The notes under the pieces: generated by a model | The model's database searches: none | The model's input: the letters and a program-made list of their open reading frames with translations, nothing else | Told to the model about the DNA's origin: nothing | Part shown: positions 1 through 5,867 of the stretch, one piece after another | Layout: every line of letters starts with the position of its first letter | Position numbering within the stretch: position 1 is the stretch's first letter | Source of the DNA: Gammaproteobacteria bacterium | Lineage (GTDB): Bacteria; Pseudomonadota; Gammaproteobacteria; Chromatiales; Chromatiaceae | Length of the DNA: 7,313 nt | Direction: 5' to 3' | Assembly (NCBI GenBank): GCA_008080925.1 | Contig: VMDJ01000087.1 | Location: 1-7,313 of the forward strand | Position numbers and translations under genes: made by a program

Positions 1-50
1 CGAGCATGCCAAGGAATTTCTCATCAATGAGAAATTCCTTGGCATGCTCG
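1..50. repeat. Perfect 24-bp inverted repeat with 2-nt centre at the window edge
   Basis: Bases 1-24 are the exact reverse complement of bases 27-50, with only CA (25-26) between. The right arm encodes conserved ilvB sequence (EKFLGML). The left arm, read in the same frame, gives EHAKEFLI, which does not resemble what normally precedes that motif. The simplest reading is a fold-back chimera or assembly artefact at a contig end rather than a functional hairpin. Confidence 0.9.
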
Positions 51-1012
51 GTATGCATGGTACCTACGAAGCCAACATGGCAATGCATGAAACTGACGTG
101 TTGATCGCCATCGGCGCGCGTTTTGATGACCGTGTGACCGGCAAGCTTGCAAGCTTCTGTCCTGAAGCTCGCATCATTCACATTGATGTTGACCCTGCGT
201 CTATCTCTAAGACGGTTCAAGTTGATGTGCCAATCGTAGGCCAAGTTAAGAGCGTGTTGACTGACATGCTAAGCATGATGGCTGAGCTCAACGTGAAAAT
301 GGATGAGCCAGCACTTGACGCATGGTGGAATCAGATTGGTGAATGGCGTTCTAAGAAGTCATTGAGCTATCGCCAGAGTGATGAGGTGATCAAGCCTCAG
401 TTCGCGATGGAAACTTTGTACAAAGTGACCAAAGACGACGACTTCTATCTGACCTCAGATGTAGGTCAGCACCAGATGTTTGCGGCGCAGTTCTATCCGT
501 TTGATAAGCCACGTCGTTGGATCAACTCAGGTGGTCTTGGCACCATGGGCTTTGGTTTGCCAGCGGCAATGGGTGTTAAACAAGCATTCCCAGATGCACA
601 CGTTGCGTGTGTGACTGGTGAAGCGTCTATCCAGATGTGTATTCAAGAGTTGGCAACCTGTAAGCAATACGATTTGCCAATCAAAATCATTCTGTTGAAC
701 AACGGCTACATGGGCATGGTTCGCCAGTGGCAAGAATTCTTCTACGATGGTCGTTACTCAAACTCTTACGTTGATGCTTTGCCTGACTTCAAAAAGTTGG
801 CAGAGAGCTTTGGTCACGTGGGTATGACGATTGATAAGCCAGGTGATTTGGAAGCGGCTTACCGTGAAGCGTTCGCCATGACAGATCGTTTGGTCTTCAT
901 GAATATCATCATCGACCCAGAAGAAAACGTATACCCAATGATTGCTAACGGTAAAGGTCATCACGAGATGCACTTGTCACCTCATCAAGATACGGATCGG
1001 GAGCTGGCATAA
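2..1012 (+). CDS. ilvB: Acetohydroxyacid synthase (acetolactate synthase) large subunit, 5'-truncated
   Basis: This is the catalytic subunit that joins two pyruvates, or pyruvate and 2-ketobutyrate, to make acetolactate or acetohydroxybutyrate, the first common step to Val, Leu and Ile. The window holds roughly the C-terminal 57% (by comparison with the ~574-residue E. coli IlvI, which it resembles most; ilvI is an equally valid symbol). Visible are the LGMHGTYEAN segment, the central domain (IDVDPASISK), and the C-terminal ThDP domain with TSDVGQHQM, NSGGLGTMGFGLP, the ThDP/Mg motif as GEA (617-625) and its partner Asn pair (698-703), then GMVRQWQ. The usual GDG motif reads GEA. The N-terminal domain with the catalytic Glu lies outside. 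The frame is open to the left edge, but bases 1 to about 25 are an inverted copy of 27-50, so codons before about position 27 should not be trusted. An ATG at 44 is internal, not the real start. The stop overlaps ilvN by one base. Confidence 0.95.
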   Translation, partial: EHAKEFLINEKFLGMLGMHGTYEANMAMHETDVLIAIGARFDDRVTGKLASFCPEARIIHIDVDPASISKTVQVDVPIVGQVKSVLTDMLSMMAELNVKMDEPALDAWWNQIGEWRSKKSLSYRQSDEVIKPQFAMETLYKVTKDDDFYLTSDVGQHQMFAAQFYPFDKPRRWINSGGLGTMGFGLPAAMGVKQAFPDAHVACVTGEASIQMCIQELATCKQYDLPIKIILLNNGYMGMVRQWQEFFYDGRYSNSYVDALPDFKKLAESFGHVGMTIDKPGDLEAAYREAFAMTDRLVFMNIIIDPEENVYPMIANGKGHHEMHLSPHQDTDRELA

Positions 1013-1503
1013 TGCGTCACATCATTTCTATTCTGTTAGAAAACGAAGCGGGCGCTTTGTCGCGTGTTGCAGGTTTGTTCAGTGCGCGTGGTTACAACAT
1101 CGAATCATTGACTGTTGCTCCAACCGAAGATGCGACTTTGTCGCGTATGACCCTGGTAACTACCGGCGATGACCAAATCGTTGAGCAAATCACCAAGCAG
1201 CTTAATAAGTTGGTTGATGTGGTTAAGTTGGTTGATCTGTCTGAAGGCCCGCACATTGAGCGCGAACTGATGATGATCAAAGTGCGTGCAGAAGGTCCAA
1301 TGCGTGAAGAGCTTAAGCGCTTGGCGGATATCTTCCGTAGCAACATTATTGATGTCACCTCGAATAGCTACACCATCGAGATGACAGGTGACGGCGACAA
1401 GTTAGACGCCTTCATCGCATCGCTAGATAGCGATCTTATTATCGAGACAGTGCGCTCAGGTCCGTTAGGCATTGCGCGCGGCGGTAAGCGTCTGTCTGTT
1501 TAA
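1012..1503 (+). CDS. ilvN: Acetohydroxyacid synthase small (regulatory) subunit
   Basis: This is the regulatory subunit of acetohydroxyacid synthase. In this family it activates the large subunit and carries the valine feedback site. It has 163 residues, the same length as E. coli IlvH, which it resembles closely (ilvH is an equally valid symbol). The N-terminal ACT domain spans about residues 2-78, with LLENEAGALSRVAGLF and RGYNIESLTVAPTED. The C-terminal small-subunit domain spans about 80-160 (RELMMIKV, IDVTSNSYTIEMTG, RSGPLGIARG). Residues N11, G14 and N29, at positions tied to valine binding in E. coli IlvH, are all kept, so valine inhibition is likely (inference). The ATG shares its A with the ilvB stop (TAATG). 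GGGAG at 999-1003, 8 nt upstream, is a good ribosome binding site. The two subunits are probably translationally coupled. Confidence 0.96.
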   Translation: MRHIISILLENEAGALSRVAGLFSARGYNIESLTVAPTEDATLSRMTLVTTGDDQIVEQITKQLNKLVDVVKLVDLSEGPHIERELMMIKVRAEGPMREELKRLADIFRSNIIDVTSNSYTIEMTGDGDKLDAFIASLDSDLIIETVRSGPLGIARGGKRLSV

Positions 1504-1535
1504 CTTTTATTTATTTCGATTCAGGAAGCATTCCC

Positions 1536-2552
1536 ATGGCTGTAAACATTTACTACGACAAAGACTGTGACATCTCAATCATCAAAGGGATGAAGGTCGC
1601 AATTTTGGGCTACGGCTCACAGGGTCACGCACACGCGAACAACCTGAAAGACTCAGGCGTCGATGTGGTTGTTGCATTGCGTCCAGGTTCTGCTTCTGCA
1701 GCAAAAGCTGAAGCGGCTGGCTTGTCAGTTGCAACCGTTGAAGACGCAGTAGCAGCTTCAGACTTGGTGATGGTTCTGACACCAGATGAGTTCCAGTCAC
1801 AGTTGTACCGTGATCAGATCGAACCAAATCTTAAGAACGGCGCTACATTGGCGTTCGCTCACGGTTTTGCGATTCACTACAACCAAATCGTTCCTCGTGA
1901 AGATCTTGACGTTGTGATGATTGCGCCTAAAGCGCCAGGTCACACTGTACGTAACGAGTTCACTAAGGGCGGCGGTATCCCTGACTTGATCGCTGTTGCA
2001 CAAGACGCTTCTGGTAAAGCTAAGCAAGTTGCTATGTCGTACGCATCAGCAATCGGTGGTGGTCGTACCGGTATCATCGAAACAACCTTCAAAGATGAGA
2101 CTGAAACTGACTTGTTCGGTGAGCAGGCGGTATTGTGTGGTGGTGCTGTTGAGTTGGTTAAAGCAGGTTTCGAAACCTTGACCGAAGCTGGTTATGCACC
2201 TGAGATGGCTTACTTTGAGTGTTTGCACGAGCTGAAGTTGATCGTTGACCTGATGTACGAAGGCGGCATCGCGAATATGAACTACTCAATCTCAAACAAT
2301 GCTGAGTACGGCGAGTATGTTACTGGCGAGCGCGTTATCAACGAACAATCTCGTGAAGCGATGCGTGAGTGTTTGCGTAACATCCAGACGGGTGAGTACG
2401 CGAAGAAGTTCATCTTGGAAGGTATGTCTAACTACCCAGAGATGACTGCACGTCGCCGTTTGAACGCAGCTCACCCAATCGAGCAGACTGGTGAGAAGTT
2501 GCGCGGCATGATGCCTTGGATCCAGAAGATCGTTGATAAGTCTAAGAACTAA
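1536..2552 (+). CDS. ilvC: Ketol-acid reductoisomerase, class I (short form)
   Basis: This enzyme performs the Mg-dependent alkyl migration and NAD(P)H reduction of acetolactate or acetohydroxybutyrate to dihydroxyacids, the second step of Val/Leu/Ile synthesis, in the cytoplasm. Its 338 residues match the class I length, unlike the ~490-residue E. coli class II enzyme. The N-terminal Rossmann domain has GYGSQG at 25-30. The cofactor loop after beta-2 has R49, S52 and S54, which fits a preference for NADPH (inference). Catalytic residues by family alignment are H109, K132, D192, E196, E228, E232 and S253 (in SNNAEYG), all present in the C-terminal knotted domain. AGGA at 1523-1526, 9 nt before the ATG, supports the start. 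It lies 32 nt after ilvN with no terminator between, so it is probably the last gene of an ilvBNC operon ending at the 2573-2606 terminator. Confidence 0.97.
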   Translation: MAVNIYYDKDCDISIIKGMKVAILGYGSQGHAHANNLKDSGVDVVVALRPGSASAAKAEAAGLSVATVEDAVAASDLVMVLTPDEFQSQLYRDQIEPNLKNGATLAFAHGFAIHYNQIVPREDLDVVMIAPKAPGHTVRNEFTKGGGIPDLIAVAQDASGKAKQVAMSYASAIGGGRTGIIETTFKDETETDLFGEQAVLCGGAVELVKAGFETLTEAGYAPEMAYFECLHELKLIVDLMYEGGIANMNYSISNNAEYGEYVTGERVINEQSREAMRECLRNIQTGEYAKKFILEGMSNYPEMTARRRLNAAHPIEQTGEKLRGMMPWIQKIVDKSKN

Positions 2553-2572
2553 TCTGCACTTCTAGACGAGTT

Positions 2573-2606
2573 AAAAGGCCGCACGTGTTGCGGCCTTTTT
2601 CTTTTA
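2573..2606 (+). terminator. Rho-independent terminator after ilvC
   Basis: The arms AAAAGGCCGC (2573-2582) and GCGGCCTTTT (2590-2599) pair perfectly around a 7-nt loop, and an A-T pair (2583/2589) can add one more. A T-rich tract with one C follows (2596-2605). It begins 20 nt after the ilvC stop and should end the ilv transcript. Its downstream edge abuts the -10-like element of pssA. Confidence 0.93.
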
Positions 2607-2610
2607 TACT
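2605..2610 (+). promoter_or_regulatory. Candidate -10 element (TATACT) for pssA
   Basis: TATACT matches the sigma-70 -10 consensus at five of six positions. No good -35 is visible at 16-18 bp upstream, because that stretch is the terminator hairpin. Transcription starting about 7 nt downstream would begin at or within a base or two of the pssA ATG (2617), giving a leaderless message. Moderate support only. Confidence 0.45.
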
Positions 2611-2616
2611 GCGGCT

Positions 2617-3372
2617 ATGACTACAGAATCACCAGAACCCAATACAACAGACGAAGCGGCACCGAAGCGTCCGCGCGGCATCTATTTGTTGCCGAATCTG
2701 TTCACCACGGCTGCCTTGTTTAGTGGTTTCTATGCGGTTCTGGCTTCGATGGATGGCAACTTTGAGAAAGCTGCGATCGCCATCTTTGTCGCGATGATTC
2801 TGGATGGTCTGGATGGTCGAGTGGCACGTGCAACCAATACGCAGACTTCGTTCGGCGCTGAGTACGATAGCCTCTCCGATATGATCGCCTTTGGTTTGGC
2901 GCCATCTATTATGATGTACGAGTGGGCGATGACCGATCTGGGTAAGCTCGGTTGGCTTGCCGCCTTTATCTACACTACGGGTGCGGCACTGCGTTTGGCG
3001 CGTTTCAATACCCAAATTGGTACTGCGGATAAGCGTTTCTTTGTCGGCCTCCCCAGTCCTTCGGCAGCAGCAATCTTAGCCGGCGCCTTATGGGTTTCAG
3101 TCGATAACGGTTTGAGTGGCCATGAGGTGGCTTGGATCATGGTTATCTTGACCATTTCTGCGGGTCTGCTGATGGTCAGCAATATTCTGTTCTCTAGCTT
3201 CAAGCAGATCGACCTGAAGGGCAAAGTGCCTTTCATCACCATTGTGGGCTTGATGATTGCCGGCGCAATCGTGGTTTCGGAACCGCCAATCGTGCTCTTC
3301 GGTGTATTCATGCTGTATGTCGCCTCAGGCCCTGTTTTGGCCGCTTGGCGCTGGATCAAAAAACGCAGCTAA
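2617..3372 (+). CDS. pssA: CDP-diacylglycerol-serine O-phosphatidyltransferase (phosphatidylserine synthase)
   Basis: This inner-membrane enzyme transfers phosphatidate from CDP-diacylglycerol to serine, giving phosphatidylserine, the precursor of phosphatidylethanolamine. It belongs to the CDP-alcohol phosphatidyltransferase family (membrane type, unlike the phospholipase D-like PssA of E. coli). The complete signature is present: D63, D66, G67, A70, R71, G80, D84 and D88 with canonical spacing, the four Asp binding metal and acting in catalysis. Hydrophobic segments lie at about 30-46, 53-66, 112-126, 148-163, 170-189, 205-221 and 225-243. The N-terminus (1-20) is polar and the C-terminus ends in basic residues. 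It follows ilvC, as in many gammaproteobacteria, but is separated by a terminator. No Shine-Dalgarno sequence is seen before the ATG at 2617, and the next in-frame Met is residue 45, inside the first membrane segment, so the start is probably right. Confidence 0.93.
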   Translation: MTTESPEPNTTDEAAPKRPRGIYLLPNLFTTAALFSGFYAVLASMDGNFEKAAIAIFVAMILDGLDGRVARATNTQTSFGAEYDSLSDMIAFGLAPSIMMYEWAMTDLGKLGWLAAFIYTTGAALRLARFNTQIGTADKRFFVGLPSPSAAAILAGALWVSVDNGLSGHEVAWIMVILTISAGLLMVSNILFSSFKQIDLKGKVPFITIVGLMIAGAIVVSEPPIVLFGVFMLYVASGPVLAAWRWIKKRS

Positions 3373-3380
3373 GTCTAGGA

Positions 3381-3410
3381 TTGCCAAGCAAACTTAGGCT
3401 AGGCTATAGT
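3381..3410 (+). promoter_or_regulatory. Predicted sigma-70 promoter of leuA
   Basis: TTGCCA (3381-3386) and TATAGT (3405-3410) are separated by 18 bp, just after the pssA stop. The start of transcription would be near 3417, about 24 nt before the leader ORF and about 220 nt before leuA. That is a long untranslated region, as expected for attenuation. Confidence 0.65.
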
Positions 3411-3440
3411 GCAAACATTGTCGTTTTATTAGGTTGAGAC

Positions 3441-3542
3441 ATGCGTTTCGAGCACCATTCATTGTTGAATGCTCACGCACTGATGGGTCGTTTGACTGAT
3501 CAGCGTCTAGACCTGTCTGCTCGACTGAACCTACTGCCCTAA
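3441..3542 (+). CDS. Putative leucine-rich leader peptide of leuA (33 aa)
   Basis: This short ORF begins at ATG 3441 and ends at TAA 3540-3542. An AGG (3431-3433) 7 nt upstream could serve as ribosome binding site. Nine of its 33 codons are Leu (residues 8, 9, 14, 18, 23, 25, 29, 31, 32), and the end reads RLNLLP then stop. Two are CTA, a Leu codon rarely used in the neighbouring genes, where TTG and CTG dominate. It lies between a promoter and leuA, with potential hairpins at and after its stop. By analogy with the E. coli leuL system, ribosome stalling on Leu codons when leucyl-tRNA is scarce would favour leuA transcription (inference). The sequence does not resemble E. coli LeuL and has no run of four Leu, so it is either a different leader family or a chance ORF. 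I favour a leader. Confidence 0.6.
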   Translation: MRFEHHSLLNAHALMGRLTDQRLDLSARLNLLP

Positions 3543-3553
3543 GGGGCACGTAG
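3531..3553 (+). promoter_or_regulatory. Hairpin spanning the leader stop codon
   Basis: CTACTGCCC (3531-3539) can pair with GGGCA (3544-3548) and GTAG (3550-3553), leaving one bulged C at 3549 and a TAAG loop that contains the leader stop codon. The last Leu codons (CTA CTG, 3531-3536) are part of the stem, so the position of a stalled ribosome would decide whether it forms. Its role in attenuation is inferred. Confidence 0.45.
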
Positions 3554-3561
3554 AGAAACGC

Positions 3562-3595
3562 CTGGATGAAGGCACATATTCATCAATCCAGTTTT
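3562..3595 (+). terminator. Candidate attenuator (terminator-like hairpin) before leuA
   Basis: CTGGAT (3562-3567) pairs with ATCCAG (3586-3591). The next bases GAA (3568-3570) can pair with TTC (3579-3581) across a 4-nt bulge, or GATGAA with TTCATC in another register. TTTTC follows immediately (3592-3596). The stem is not very GC-rich and the T-tract is short, so it is a modest terminator at best. Its left foot overlaps ACGCCTG (3558-3564), which can pair with CAGCGT (3501-3506) inside the leader ORF with one bulge, a possible antiterminator. Confidence 0.4.
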
Positions 3596-3606
3596 CAGAA
3601 TTCTTA

Positions 3607-3624
3607 GATGACCCAAGGGTTATC
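3607..3624 (+). promoter_or_regulatory. Hairpin just upstream of the leuA ribosome binding site
   Basis: GATGACCC (3607-3614) and GGGTTATC (3617-3624) can pair over eight positions with one G-U pair. The 2-nt centre means the innermost pair or two must open to form a loop. It ends 4 nt before the GGAG (3629-3632) of leuA. It lacks a T-tract and is not a terminator. It could be part of the leader fold or affect translation. Confidence 0.35.
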
Positions 3625-3638
3625 AGACGGAGCAGCTA

Positions 3639-5186
3639 ATGAGCAGCAAAGACCAATTAATTATTTTTGATACCACCTTGCGAGATGGCGAGCAGAGTCC
3701 TGGCGCCTCAATGACCAAGGATGAAAAGATCCGTATCGCACGAGCGTTGGAAAAAATGCGCGTTGACGTTATCGAAGCGGGTTTCCCAATTGCCAGTCCT
3801 GGCGACTTCGAATCAGTGAAAGCTGTCGCAGAGACAGTAAAAGATTCAACAGTCTGTGGCTTGGCGCGCGCACTTGAGGCCGATATCGATCGTGCGGGTG
3901 AGGCGCTGAAGAAAGCTAACTCGGGTCGTATTCATACCTTTATCGCAACATCGCCCATTCATATGGAACGTAAGTTGCGCATGCAGCCTGACCAAGTAGT
4001 CGAGCAAGCGGTATGGGCGGTCAAACACGCGCTTAAATACACCGATAACGTTGAGTTCTCAGCAGAGGATGCAGGTCGTTCAGAGATCGACTTCTTATGT
4101 CGCATCTTCGAAGCGGTTATCGATGCCGGTGCGACCACGATTAACGTGCCAGATACAGTGGGCTACAACATCCCTGATCAGTTTGGTAACACCTTGCGTA
4201 CCTTGATCGAGCGTATCCCTAACTCGGATAAAGCAGTCTTCTCCGTACATTGTCATAACGACTTAGGTTTAGCGGTAGCTAACTCGTTGGCTGCGGTTAA
4301 TGCAGGTGCGCGCCAAGTCGAGTGTACGATCAACGGTTTGGGTGAGCGTGCAGGTAATGCATCACTAGAAGAGATCGTGATGGCGGTACGTACTCGTCAG
4401 GATATCTTTGGTTGTGACACCAACTTGGATACCTCGCAAATCGTGACGTGTTCACGTTTGGTTTCGAATATCACTGGCTTCCCTGTTCAGCCTAATAAGG
4501 CGATTGTGGGTGCGAATGCCTTTGCACACGAGTCAGGTATTCACCAAGACGGCGTACTTAAGCACCGTGAGACCTACGAGATCATGCGCGCTGAAGATGT
4601 GGGCTGGTCAGCGAACCGTATGGTTATGGGTAAGCACTCAGGTCGTAATGCTTTCCGTGCACGTTTAGAAGAGCTTGGTATCGATTTGGGTACCGAAGAA
4701 GCTTTGAACGAAGCCTTTAAGCGCTTTAAAGACTTGGCGGATAAGAAGCACGAGATTTTCGACGAAGACTTACAAGCTTTGGTGACCGATAAAGGTGCTG
4801 AAGAGATCAGCGAACGCGTAAAGCTTGTGTCATTGAAAGCCCGTTCAGAAACGGGTGAGACGCCAGTTGCTGATATCACTATTACCGTCGATGGCGAAGA
4901 GAAAAGCATCTCATCAGAAGGTAGTGGCCCAGTTGATGCGGCCTACCGTGCGATTGAAGCACTGATTAATTCGGGTTCTGATCTCAAGTTGTACTCAGTC
5001 AATAACATCACTAGCGGTACTGACTCACAAGGTGAGGTCACAGTTCGTTTGGAAAAAGCGGGTCGTCTGATCAATGGCCAAGGCGCGGATACTGACATCG
5101 TTGTGGCATCGGCTAAGGCCTATATCAACGGCATCAATAAACTGATGCAAGCAGTTGATAAAGCGCATCCTCAAGGCAACGTGTAA
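3639..5186 (+). CDS. leuA: 2-isopropylmalate synthase
   Basis: This enzyme condenses acetyl-CoA with 2-ketoisovalerate, the product of the ilv pathway, to give 2-isopropylmalate, the committed step of leucine synthesis. At 515 residues it matches the E. coli type (~523) rather than the longer form. The TIM-barrel catalytic domain (about 5-270) opens with DTTLRDGEQSPG (11-22), whose R15, D16 and E18 are active-site residues. It also has metal ligands H204 and H206 in HCHNDLG, and NGLGERAGNASLEE at 232-245. A linker domain carries HESGIHQDG (297-305). The C-terminal allosteric domain (about 390-505), with GQGADTDIVVA at 480-490, binds leucine in this family, so feedback inhibition is expected. 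GGAG at 3629-3632, 6 nt before the ATG, supports the start. Expression is probably also governed by the leader upstream. No terminator follows, so the next genes may be co-transcribed. Confidence 0.97.
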   Translation: MSSKDQLIIFDTTLRDGEQSPGASMTKDEKIRIARALEKMRVDVIEAGFPIASPGDFESVKAVAETVKDSTVCGLARALEADIDRAGEALKKANSGRIHTFIATSPIHMERKLRMQPDQVVEQAVWAVKHALKYTDNVEFSAEDAGRSEIDFLCRIFEAVIDAGATTINVPDTVGYNIPDQFGNTLRTLIERIPNSDKAVFSVHCHNDLGLAVANSLAAVNAGARQVECTINGLGERAGNASLEEIVMAVRTRQDIFGCDTNLDTSQIVTCSRLVSNITGFPVQPNKAIVGANAFAHESGIHQDGVLKHRETYEIMRAEDVGWSANRMVMGKHSGRNAFRARLEELGIDLGTEEALNEAFKRFKDLADKKHEIFDEDLQALVTDKGAEEISERVKLVSLKARSETGETPVADITITVDGEEKSISSEGSGPVDAAYRAIEALINSGSDLKLYSVNNITSGTDSQGEVTVRLEKAGRLINGQGADTDIVVASAKAYINGINKLMQAVDKAHPQGNV

Positions 5187-5207
5187 TTCACGGGCCGCGA
5201 GAGAATC

Positions 5208-5867
5208 ATGGATCAGCGGCGTCTAGCGTATCTCAATGCCATGGGTATCGATGTGTGGCTCGAACGCACATCGGTATCTGAGGTCATTGACTCCCCGGTT
5301 GTTGAACAAGCAACACCCTCTGAGCCTGTAGAGACATTCGACCTTTCTTCTTGTACACACTGTGTCCTCAGTGAAACGCGTCAGCATGTACTGATCGGGC
5401 AGGGTAAAGCTTCGCCTCGATTAATGATTGTGGGTGATGTGCCAAGCGAAGAAGAAGATAGCAGTGCTCAGATGTATCGCGGTGCTGCCGGTGAATTGCT
5501 CGAGAAGATGTTGCAAGCCATGAAGCTGTCGACCGATGAGGTGTTTTACACGCCAGCGGTTAAATGTCGTCCGCCTGAGAATCGTCAGCCGCACGTCGCA
5601 GAGTCAAAGACCTGTTTTAAGCACCTGCAACAGCAGATCGCAGAACGAAAGCCCGAGTGTATTTTGGCCTTTGGTAATTTGGCGGCACTGGGTGTGCTCA
5701 ATCAAAAGCTCAAAGTGACCGAAGCGCGTGGTCAGTGGTTTAACACTGACGATAACATCCCAGTGATGGTGACCTATCACCCAGCGTATCTCTTACGTAA
5801 GCCGGAAGAGAAGAAAGCGGCATGGGGTGATCTGCAACAAGTTATGTCAAAGCTGGGCTTGAACTAA
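5208..5867 (+). CDS. Family 4-like uracil-DNA glycosylase homologue, divergent active site
   Basis: The protein (219 aa) belongs to the uracil-DNA glycosylase superfamily near family 4 (Fe-S, Udg4/UdgA). Family members remove uracil from DNA. After a variable N-terminal tail (1-45) come four Cys in family-typical places for a [4Fe-4S] cluster: C49, C52, C120 (in VKCRPPENR) and C136. The C-terminal motif TYHPAYLLR (189-197) keeps the His-Pro. However, motif A, usually GEAPG, reads GDVPS (76-80), and the Asn of the usual TNVVKC segment is Pro116 (TPAVKC). Both positions line the uracil pocket in active members, so activity may be reduced or changed (inference). It starts 21 nt after leuA with a weak GAGAG site and overlaps rimI by one base. 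In E. coli the gene before rimI is holD, encoding DNA polymerase III psi. This protein shows the glycosylase-like fold, not a recognisable HolD. Confidence 0.82.
   Translation: MDQRRLAYLNAMGIDVWLERTSVSEVIDSPVVEQATPSEPVETFDLSSCTHCVLSETRQHVLIGQGKASPRLMIVGDVPSEEEDSSAQMYRGAAGELLEKMLQAMKLSTDEVFYTPAVKCRPPENRQPHVAESKTCFKHLQQQIAERKPECILAFGNLAALGVLNQKLKVTEARGQWFNTDDNIPVMVTYHPAYLLRKPEEKKAAWGDLQQVMSKLGLN

Noticed and set aside
1..50. The terminal palindrome as a biological hairpin, terminator or insertion-sequence end
   Set aside because: No T-tract, no adjacent mobile gene, and one arm is conserved coding sequence while the other breaks the family sequence exactly at the window edge. An artefact explains it better.
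942..1172. Plus-strand 76-codon open frame across the ilvB/ilvN junction
   Set aside because: It is a different frame over two well-conserved genes that share a TAATG junction, and there is no sign of conservation as a protein.
1504..1535. A separate promoter or terminator between ilvN and ilvC
   Set aside because: The 32-nt gap holds only an A/T-rich run and a ribosome binding site. No hairpin or promoter pair is visible.
2629..3359. Two overlapping minus-strand open frames (2629-3015 and 2970-3359; 128 and 129 codons) opposite pssA
   Set aside because: They lie wholly antisense to a gene with an intact catalytic signature, show no recognisable domain, and are the usual by-product of the codon pattern of the + strand gene.
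4574..4909. Minus-strand 111-codon open frame opposite leuA
   Set aside because: Ser-rich low-complexity translation with no family resemblance, fully inside the conserved leuA gene.
5187..5207. A terminator after leuA
   Set aside because: The 21-nt gap contains no stem followed by a T-tract.
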